The notes beneath the pieces were generated by a model. It had not been told where the DNA came from. It searched no databases and worked only from the letters and a program-made list of their open reading frames with translations. Shown piece after piece: positions 12,502-18,524 of a stretch of 18,524 bases of DNA. Made by a program: the position numbers and the translations under genes. Where the stretch lies: the NCBI GenBank assembly GCA_012800215.1, contig JAAZJT010000100.1, positions 1-18,524 on the forward strand. The letters are read 5' to 3'. Origin of the DNA: Bacillota bacterium (lineage in GTDB: Bacteria; Bacillota; Dethiobacteria; Dethiobacterales; Dethiobacteraceae). Numbering within the stretch: position 1 is the first letter of the stretch; the number at the start of each line of letters is the position of its first letter.

Positions 12502-14373
12502 ATGGCAAAAAAACAATTTAAGGCCGAATCAAAAAGACTGCTGGATTTAATGATTAACTCCATTTATACACATAAGGAAATTTTTCTACGCGAACTGATT
12601 TCCAACGCCAGTGATGCGATAGATAAAATCTACTATAAGGCCTTGACAGATCCATCCCTCAGCTTTAACCAAGCTGATTATTATATTAAGATTTCTGTAG
12701 ATAAAGGAAAGAGATTGCTTACAATCTCCGATACAGGCATTGGTATGACAAAAGAAGAACTAGATGACAATCTTGGTGTAATTGCCAAAAGTGGCTCGTT
12801 TAACTTTAAAAAAGAACATGAAATTAAAGATGGCTTCGATATAATTGGCCAGTTTGGCGTTGGTTTTTATTCCGCTTTTATGGTAGCAGATACTGTGACA
12901 GTAATAAGTAAAGCTTTAGGCAGTGATGAAGCTTACAAATGGGAGTCAAACGGGTCTGACGGTTACACTATTGTACCCCACCATAAAGATGTTGTAGGCA
13001 CAGATATTATCCTAAAACTAAGAGCAAATACCGATGATGAAAATTATGATGAATACTTACAGGAATATAGACTTAAAGCTTTAGTAAAAAAATACTCAGA
13101 TTTTATCCGCTATCCTATTAAAATGGATGTAACAGTGAGAAAACCTAAAGAAGGCAGCGATAGTGAGTATGAAGAATACCAGGAAGAGCAAATCATTAAC
13201 AGTATGGTTCCCCTATGGAAAAAGAATAAAAATGAACTGACACAAGAGGATTATGACAATTTTTATACTGAGAAACATTTTGGTTTTGATAAACCTCTAC
13301 GGCATTTGCATGTTAGTGTTGAGGGTACCACCAGCTATAATGCAATTCTCTATATCCCGGAAAAAATACCATACGACTTTTACACTAAAGACTATGAAAA
13401 AGGCTTGGCACTGTATGCTAAGGGTGTTTTAATCATGGAAAAATGCCCGGATCTCTTACCTGATTATTTTAGTTTTGTTAAAGGCATGGTTGATTCAGAC
13501 GACTTGTCTTTAAATATTTCCAGAGAAATATTACAGCATGACCGGCAATTAAAAATCATTGCCAAAAGCATAAAAAGCAAAATCAAAAATGAATTGCTCT
13601 CTATGCTAAAAAAAGAAAGAGATAAATATGAGGTTTTCTTTAAAGCTTTTGGACGCCAATTAAAATATGGTGTTTACAGTGATTTTGGACAGCATAAAGA
13701 AGATCTTCAGGATTTGCTGCTCTTCTACTCATCAAAAGAAAAAAAACTTGTAACTTTAGCCGAATATCTGGACCGTATGCCTGCTGAACAAAAATATATT
13801 TATTATGCAGCAGGGGAATCAATTGAACGTTTAGAAAAATTGCCACAGACAGAACTTGTGGCAGATAAAGACTATGAAATATTATACTTTACAGATGATG
13901 TGGACGAGTTTGCCATTAAAATGCTTATGAATTACAAAGAGAAAGAGTTTAAATCAGTTTCCAGCGCTGACCTCGACCTGGGCGAAGATACAGAAACTAA
14001 AAAAGAGACTGCAGAAGAACAGGAACTTTTTGATTATATGAAAAACGTTCTTGGTGATAAAGTAAAAATTGTCCGTGCTTCTAAAAGACTGAAAAATCAC
14101 CCTGTCTGCTTAACCAATGAAGGTGATCTTTCCATAGAAATGGAAAAAATTTTAAGCACAATGCCTAATAATCATAATATCAAGGCAGAAAAAGTACTGG
14201 AGATAAACACTAACCACGATGTTTTCCACGCCCTGAAGTCGGCCTATGAAAATGATAAGGATAAATTAAAACTTTATACAAACTTACTATATAATCAAGC
14301 TCTTCTGATTGAAGGTTTACCCGTTAGCGATCCTGTGGAATTTACCAATAATATTTGCAGTTTAATGAAATAG
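12502..14373 (+). CDS. htpG: Chaperone HtpG (bacterial Hsp90)
   Basis: Dimeric ATP-dependent cytosolic chaperone. I start at ATG 12502 (623 aa, MAKKQFKAES), with AAAGGAGA at 12487-12494; the frame is open further upstream, but that part includes the promoter and CIRCE element and cannot be coding. The GHKL ATPase N-domain shows E31, N35 and D39 in ELISNASDAIDK, the ADP-binding DTGIGM (77-82) and GQFGVGFYSAFMVAD (116-130). The middle domain carries the catalytic-arginine region with SLNISREILQ. The C-terminal domain is a normal bacterial length with no MEEVD tail. A CIRCE operator in the leader predicts HrcA control, unlike the B. subtilis gene, which is HrcA-independent. A strong terminator follows. 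Confidence 0.96.
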   Translation: MAKKQFKAESKRLLDLMINSIYTHKEIFLRELISNASDAIDKIYYKALTDPSLSFNQADYYIKISVDKGKRLLTISDTGIGMTKEELDDNLGVIAKSGSFNFKKEHEIKDGFDIIGQFGVGFYSAFMVADTVTVISKALGSDEAYKWESNGSDGYTIVPHHKDVVGTDIILKLRANTDDENYDEYLQEYRLKALVKKYSDFIRYPIKMDVTVRKPKEGSDSEYEEYQEEQIINSMVPLWKKNKNELTQEDYDNFYTEKHFGFDKPLRHLHVSVEGTTSYNAILYIPEKIPYDFYTKDYEKGLALYAKGVLIMEKCPDLLPDYFSFVKGMVDSDDLSLNISREILQHDRQLKIIAKSIKSKIKNELLSMLKKERDKYEVFFKAFGRQLKYGVYSDFGQHKEDLQDLLLFYSSKEKKLVTLAEYLDRMPAEQKYIYYAAGESIERLEKLPQTELVADKDYEILYFTDDVDEFAIKMLMNYKEKEFKSVSSADLDLGEDTETKKETAEEQELFDYMKNVLGDKVKIVRASKRLKNHPVCLTNEGDLSIEMEKILSTMPNNHNIKAEKVLEINTNHDVFHALKSAYENDKDKLKLYTNLLYNQALLIEGLPVSDPVEFTNNICSLMK

Positions 14374-14386
14374 CAAATAAATATAG

Positions 14387-14420
14387 AACAGCAGCACATG
14401 TTGTGCTGCTGTTTTGTTTT
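14387..14420 (+). terminator. htpG terminator
   Basis: AACAGCAGCACA (14387-14398) pairs perfectly with TGTGCTGCTGTT (14402-14413) around a three-base loop, followed by TTTTGTTTT. It lies 13 bases after the htpG stop. On the minus strand it is also the only hairpin downstream of the FmdB-type gene, though with a weaker T tract. Confidence 0.92.
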
Positions 14421-14449
14421 CCCTGAAACTCAGGTTACTGTGCAAAGCT

Positions 14450-14647
14450 TCAGCCCATACCGGCTGTAGACGTCGGACATGTGCTGCAGGCATTGCTGCG
14501 GGAACTGCGGGCAGTATTAAAACCATAAATTTCCTGAAGCTGGCTGCTCTTACATTCTGGGCAGACCACTTGATTTTTCTCTGCACTGGGAATGAGCACC
14601 TCAAAACGATGGCTGCAATTTTTACATCGGTACTCATAAGTCGGCAT
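14450..14647 (-). CDS. FmdB-family zinc ribbon protein
   Basis: A 65-residue protein opening MPTYEYRCKNCSHRFEVL, the hallmark of the FmdB/CxxC_CxxC_SSSS family. C8/C11 and C29/C32 form a predicted zinc ribbon (CKNC, CPEC). The low-complexity tail is rich in serine and has one more pair, C54/C57, in ACSTCPTS. The family was named from a putative regulator in methylotrophs, and its biochemical role is still unclear. ATG 14647 is preceded by GGAGGAG. It has its own promoter (14692-14720) and probably forms a single-gene unit, convergent with htpG. The extra CxxC and the pseudo-palindrome at its transcription start are the unusual points. Confidence 0.88.
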   Translation of the reverse strand: MPTYEYRCKNCSHRFEVLIPSAEKNQVVCPECKSSQLQEIYGFNTARSSRSNACSTCPTSTAGMG

Positions 14648-14668
14648 ACTTAAATCTCCTCCTTACTT

Positions 14669-14685
14669 ATACCCCTATACCGTAT
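14669..14685. promoter_or_regulatory. Pseudo-palindromic site at the FmdB-gene transcription start
   Basis: ATACCCCTATACCGTAT has ATAC/GTAT ends and a C-rich left half, flanked by repeated ACTTATA (14665-14671 and 14686-14692 region). It overlaps the predicted transcription start. It loosely resembles CsoR/CstR-type operators, but the right half lacks the expected G run. No such regulator is in the window. Confidence 0.25.
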
Positions 14686-14691
14686 ACTTAT

Positions 14692-14720
14692 ATTCTAATA
14701 AAGCAAGCCAAGACTGTCAA
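14692..14720 (-). promoter_or_regulatory. Promoter of the FmdB-family gene
   Basis: On the minus strand a perfect TTGACA (14720-14715) and TAGAAT (14697-14692) are 17 bases apart, about 45 bases before the start codon. It lies in the short gap downstream of the transketolase stop. Confidence 0.82.
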
Positions 14721-14736
14721 GAACGACACCTTATTA

Positions 14737-16725
14737 TTATTGTTTGTGCAATTCTTGCACCATAGAAACAATATTTTCTACGGTAAAACCGTATTTTTCT
14801 TGCAGAACTTTGCCGGGTGCAGAAGCGCCGAAGTGGTCTATGCTGAGAATTGCTCCCTTACTGCCTGTAAAGCGCTCCCACCCCATGGAGTGACCTGCTT
14901 CAATAGCTAGTCGTTTTTCTACTGTCGCCGGTAATACTTGTTCTTGATAAACCGGTGTTTGCTGGCTAAATAATTCCCAGCTCATCATGCTAACCACGCG
15001 TGTATCAATCTCTAAATCCCACAATTTTTTCTGCGCTTCCAGGGCTAATTGCACTTCTGAACCGCTTGCGATAAGAATGACATCAGGTATTTGTCCCTTC
15101 TCCTTACTTAAAATATATGCTCCCTGCAAAGCTTTTTTACCTGTACCATCCAACTGCGGCACATCCTGTCTGGTTAAAATAAGTGCTGTCGGACCATTTG
15201 TTCTTTTTACTGCTGCCAGCCAGGCTGCTGCCGTTTCACGGCCATCTGCCGGACGCAAGACGTGGAGGTTAGGAACAGATCGGAGACTTGCCAATTGCTC
15301 AATTGGCTGGTGAGTGGGGCCGTCCTCGCCAACGCCAAAACTGTCATGCGTAAAAACAAAAATTACAGGCAAACCCATTAAAGCAGCCAAACGAACAGGG
15401 GGTTTCATGTAATCTACAAAGACAAAGAAGGTAGAACAGTATGGTCTTAAGCCACCATGGAGAGCAAGCCCATTGGCAATAGCTCCCATGGCATGTTCAC
15501 GAACTCCAAAATATATATTATTACCGCCATAATTTTCTGCCTGAAAATCACTAAAGGCTTTTAGGTAAGTTTTGGTCGACGAATTTAGGTCTGCTGAACC
15601 ACCAATTAAATTAGGCAGGTATTTTGCCAGTATTTGCATTACTTGACCTGATGCCCCACGTGTTGCCATAGGTTTAGTAAACTGCCATAACTCTTCGTCC
15701 TCTTCAAGCTCAGCAGGGACATATTGTCCATGCCACGCGTCCCAACGCGCTGCATCTGCCGGAAACTTTTCCCGATAAGCTGCAAATAACTTCTCCCATG
15801 CTGCTCTCTTGGCTTCGAGTTCTTCAGTCAGACCGGCAAAATGTTCCCGAACCGCGGGCGGAACGTGAAAAGTTAAATCCTTGGGCCAGCCTAATTTTTC
15901 TTTTGTCAATATAACTTCTTCACTGCCTAAAGGAGCACCATGAGCTGCAGGCAAACCCTGTTTATTGGGGCTGCCGTAGCCAATTACAGTCCGCACCATT
16001 ATCAACGAAGGTTTGTCTGTAACTTTTTTTGCCTCCTCAAGAGCAGCAGCTATGGCGTTAATATCTGTTCCATCAGCAACTCGTTGAACATGCCATCCAT
16101 AAGCACTAAAGCGTTTTCCCACATCTTCAGTAAAGGCAACTTTAGTATCTCCATCAATAGTAATCTGGTTATCATCATAAAGACAGATTAAGCGTCCCAG
16201 CTTTAAGTGGCCAGCGAGAGAAGCTGCTTCAGCTGCTACTCCTTCCATTAAACATCCGTCACCTGTGTAAACATATGTATAGTGATCCACTAACGGAAAA
16301 TCCGGCTTGTTAAATTCAGCAGCCAACCGCCGCTCAGCTATCGCCATTCCCACTGCGTTTGCAAACCCTTGACCGAGGGGGCCGGTAGTAGTTTCTACCC
16401 CTGGGGTGTGTCCGTATTCAGGATGACCTGGCGTTTTACTGCCCCACTGACGGAACTGCTTTAAATCATCCAGGCTCAAGTCATAGCCGAATAAATATAA
16501 TAAGGCATATAAAAGCATGGAACCGTGACCGGCCGATAACACAAATCGATCGCGGTTTGGCCAGTGAGGATTACTGGGACTATGTTGCAGGAAACGTGAC
16601 CACAACGTATAGGCCATGGGAGCACCACCCATGGGCAAGCCAGGATGTCCGGATTTAGCCGTCTCTATTGCATCTACTGCCAAAAAACGGATTGTATTAA
16701 CAGCTTTTTCTTCAAGTAAATTCAT
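14737..16725 (-). CDS. tkt: Transketolase
   Basis: Thiamine-pyrophosphate enzyme that moves two-carbon units between sugar phosphates in the non-oxidative pentose phosphate pathway. A full-length 662-residue single-chain form. The N-terminal domain has SGHPG (25-29), GHGS (66-69) and the TPP/Mg motif GDG (155-157) with N186 (DDNQITIDG). The pyrimidine-binding domain has GGSADL (375-380) and catalytic E410 in YFGVREHAMG; the C-terminal domain ends normally. ATG 16725 is preceded by GGAGGG at about six bases. It follows the ABC-F gene on the same strand after a 111-base gap. A clear promoter was not found there, so it may be read partly from upstream. Many clostridia carry split transketolase genes; this one is not split. 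Confidence 0.96.
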   Translation of the reverse strand: MNLLEEKAVNTIRFLAVDAIETAKSGHPGLPMGGAPMAYTLWSRFLQHSPSNPHWPNRDRFVLSAGHGSMLLYALLYLFGYDLSLDDLKQFRQWGSKTPGHPEYGHTPGVETTTGPLGQGFANAVGMAIAERRLAAEFNKPDFPLVDHYTYVYTGDGCLMEGVAAEAASLAGHLKLGRLICLYDDNQITIDGDTKVAFTEDVGKRFSAYGWHVQRVADGTDINAIAAALEEAKKVTDKPSLIMVRTVIGYGSPNKQGLPAAHGAPLGSEEVILTKEKLGWPKDLTFHVPPAVREHFAGLTEELEAKRAAWEKLFAAYREKFPADAARWDAWHGQYVPAELEEDEELWQFTKPMATRGASGQVMQILAKYLPNLIGGSADLNSSTKTYLKAFSDFQAENYGGNNIYFGVREHAMGAIANGLALHGGLRPYCSTFFVFVDYMKPPVRLAALMGLPVIFVFTHDSFGVGEDGPTHQPIEQLASLRSVPNLHVLRPADGRETAAAWLAAVKRTNGPTALILTRQDVPQLDGTGKKALQGAYILSKEKGQIPDVILIASGSEVQLALEAQKKLWDLEIDTRVVSMMSWELFSQQTPVYQEQVLPATVEKRLAIEAGHSMGWERFTGSKGAILSIDHFGASAPGKVLQEKYGFTVENIVSMVQELHKQ

Positions 16726-16836
16726 TTTATCCCTCCACCAAAATTAAACTGTCCTTCCTATTCTATCTAAATAACAGACAAAATAACAGTCGTACTGATA
16801 TATTACTACAAATTTTGTCATCACACAAAAAGAGCG

Positions 16837-18524
16837 TTATCTTTCCTCCATTACGGCTTCCAATTTTTCAGTAGCTTCTGCCCACTGGGCGTATAACTTC
16901 TGCAATGAGCCCCTCAATTCTTCCATTTCCTCTCCCTTTACCACAGCTGTCTGATAATCATTAAACACCTCGGGGCTTAAAAGTTCTGCTTCCACCTCGG
17001 ACAACCTTTTTTCCTGGCTAGTAATTGCTGCTTCCAATTTTTGCACCTGTTCTGAAAGCTGGCGGCGCAACCTGCGTTTCTGCAGCTCACTTTGGCGACG
17101 TCGCCGCTCTCTTTCCAAGCGCTGTTGTTTGTCTGCTGCAGCAGGGCTTTTTTCCTTCCTAACCTCTATATCGCGCAGCTGTATATATTCTTTATATTGT
17201 AATTGATAAAACGAAACTACTCCATTATCCAGCTGCAAAACTTTAGTAGTGGTACGATTTAAAAAATAGCGATCATGGGACACAACCAGCAAAGTGCCGG
17301 GGAAGGCGCAAATAGCCTCTTCTAATTCCTCTACAGCACCAATATCTAAATGGTTTGTCGGTTCATCCAAAACCAAAAAATTTCCTGCATCTAAGCTCAA
17401 TTTTGCCAGTACTAAACGGCTTTTTTCCCCTCCACTTAAATCCGCATTGCGTTTATAGACATCTTCACCGGTAAAAAGAAATCTTCCTAAATAAGTCCTC
17501 GCTTCTGTAATAGTTAAGTCTGAAGCTGACATAATTTCTTCAAGTGGGGTTAAATCAGCAGCAATTGTTTGTTGATGTTGATCAAAATAAACTATTTTTA
17601 CACTCGGACCTATCCACACTCGCCCTGTATCGGGTTGTAATTCATTAGCTATTAATTTCAATAATGTACTTTTGCCCGAACCGTTGGGACCCACCAAAGC
17701 TACACGATCACCCCAGCGCAGCTCAAAAGATACATTGCTAAAAACTGTGTGACCGTCAAAAGCTTTACTGACATTCTCCAGACTTACGGCTATCTCGCCA
17801 CTGCGCCCGGAAAATGAAAAATCAAGTGCCATTGTTTTATCGGCTTTGGGCTTTGTTGTCAGCGTCAATTTGGCCAAACGCTTTTGGCGGCTTTTAGCCT
17901 GGCGTTTCTCCCGTTCACTGGTTCCTAAAGAACGAATGTAATTCATTTCTTTATGTAAATAGTTTTGCTGCTTTTGATATGTCTTTAACTGTGTCTGACG
18001 TTCTATTTGCCGCTGTGTCAAATATGACTCATAATTACCGTTATAGCTTTTCAGCTGTCCATTCTCTAAAGATAATATTCGCTGTACAATGCGATTAAGG
18101 AAATAGCGGTCATGTGAGACCACAATAACTGCACCATGCCAATCGCACAAATACTTTTCCAGCCATTCCACAGCTTTTACATCTAAATGGTTAGTAGGCT
18201 CATCAAGCAATAATATACTTGGCTCTTCCAAAAGCAACCTAGCTAGACGTATACGTGTTTGCTCTCCACCGGAGAAACTGTGAATGGGCCGGCCTAAATC
18301 CTGTAACTGAAAACCTAAGCCGTTTACAATAGCGCGTACGCGTGCATCCACACTGTAGCCACCCGCTTCTTCATATCGATGCCCTAACTCACCATATATT
18401 GATAGTATTTCTTCTAGCTTTCGTGTCGTTAACTTCTCACGTGCCGCCATTTGTTCTTCCAACAGCCGTAGACGCTTTGCCATTCTTTCCAAATGGGTAA
18501 AAGCACTATACAGCTCTTCTTGCA
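16837..18524 (-). CDS. ABC-F family ATPase (Uup/YdiF-like), 5' end outside the window
   Basis: The frame is open to the right edge: ten codons beyond the in-frame TTG at 18492 read QEELYSAFTH and fit the family, so the start lies outside. The first ABC domain is visible from after its Walker A: signature FSGGEQTR and Walker B ILLLDEPTNHLD. A basic inter-domain linker with KQQNYLHKEMNYIRSLG and REKRQAKSRQKRLAKL follows. The second domain has Walker A GPNGSGKST, LSGGEKSR and FLVLDEPTNHLD. A charged coiled-coil C-terminal extension of about 100 residues resembles Uup/YdiF. There are no membrane segments. ABC-F proteins act on ribosomes, in translation-factor or antibiotic-protection roles; which one applies here cannot be told. 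A full length near 650 is expected. Confidence 0.93.
   Translation of the reverse strand, partial: QEELYSAFTHLERMAKRLRLLEEQMAAREKLTTRKLEEILSIYGELGHRYEEAGGYSVDARVRAIVNGLGFQLQDLGRPIHSFSGGEQTRIRLARLLLEEPSILLLDEPTNHLDVKAVEWLEKYLCDWHGAVIVVSHDRYFLNRIVQRILSLENGQLKSYNGNYESYLTQRQIERQTQLKTYQKQQNYLHKEMNYIRSLGTSEREKRQAKSRQKRLAKLTLTTKPKADKTMALDFSFSGRSGEIAVSLENVSKAFDGHTVFSNVSFELRWGDRVALVGPNGSGKSTLLKLIANELQPDTGRVWIGPSVKIVYFDQHQQTIAADLTPLEEIMSASDLTITEARTYLGRFLFTGEDVYKRNADLSGGEKSRLVLAKLSLDAGNFLVLDEPTNHLDIGAVEELEEAICAFPGTLLVVSHDRYFLNRTTTKVLQLDNGVVSFYQLQYKEYIQLRDIEVRKEKSPAAADKQQRLERERRRRQSELQKRRLRRQLSEQVQKLEAAITSQEKRLSEVEAELLSPEVFNDYQTAVVKGEEMEELRGSLQKLYAQWAEATEKLEAVMEER

Noticed and set aside
14362..14637. Alternative minus-strand reading frame overlapping the FmdB-type gene
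   Set aside because: It runs through the htpG terminator and has no family features. The FmdB frame has CxxC motifs and a good ribosome binding site.
1..18524. CRISPR array, phage, transposon or defence island
   Set aside because: No regularly spaced repeats, integrase, transposase or toxin-antitoxin pair was seen on either strand.

Overview
The window looks like chromosome from a low-to-mid GC, Gram-positive strict anaerobe of the class Clostridia, possibly Peptococcaceae-like. The lineage is inferred from gene content, not from any search. Supporting signs are the nickel-iron acetyl-CoA synthase of the Wood-Ljungdahl pathway, PerR with rubrerythrin, strong AGGAGG-type ribosome binding sites, GTG and TTG starts, a CIRCE operator, and typical -35/-10 promoters. 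Genes are tightly packed housekeeping and accessory metabolism. I see no phage, insertion sequence, CRISPR array or defence island.

Layout. (1) 1-320: a possible gene tail and tRNA-Leu(CAA) with promoter and terminator. (2) 361-3533, minus strand: an iron module of a DtxR-family regulator, feoA, feoB and a 50-residue FeoB-associated Cys-rich membrane protein. Inverted repeats sharing the core TTAGCCTA lie before both the regulator and feoA. (3) 3852-4040: a tiny plus-strand membrane protein. (4) 4107-6233: a stand-alone acsB whose A-cluster ligands are all present. (5) 6541-6861: a small Cys-rich protein of unknown function. (6) 6938-8012: a PerR-type repressor whose reading frame runs without a stop into rubrerythrin across a run of ten A, behind a near-consensus PerR box. 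(7) 8154-9826: a two-gene ABC exporter. (8) 10135-10626: family I inorganic pyrophosphatase. (9) 10742-12181: a biotin-dependent carboxyltransferase subunit (PycB/OadA/5S type) with no biotinyl domain. (10) 12409-14420: htpG with a CIRCE element. (11) 14450-14720: an FmdB-type zinc ribbon protein. (12) 14737-16725: transketolase. (13) 16837 to the right edge: an ABC-F ATPase cut by the window end.

Themes. Much of the window concerns metal and redox handling in an anaerobe: ferrous iron uptake under a metal-sensing repressor, peroxide sensing tied to a diiron peroxidase, and a Ni-Fe-S carbon-fixation enzyme. A third copy of the DtxR-like motif, 14/15 identical to the one before the regulator, lies just upstream of the carboxyltransferase gene and suggests that metal control may reach into central metabolism. 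The points most worth checking are the PerR-rubrerythrin frame junction, the three-site operator family, the DtxR/MntR-hybrid metal site of the regulator, the isolated acsB, and HrcA-type control of htpG.
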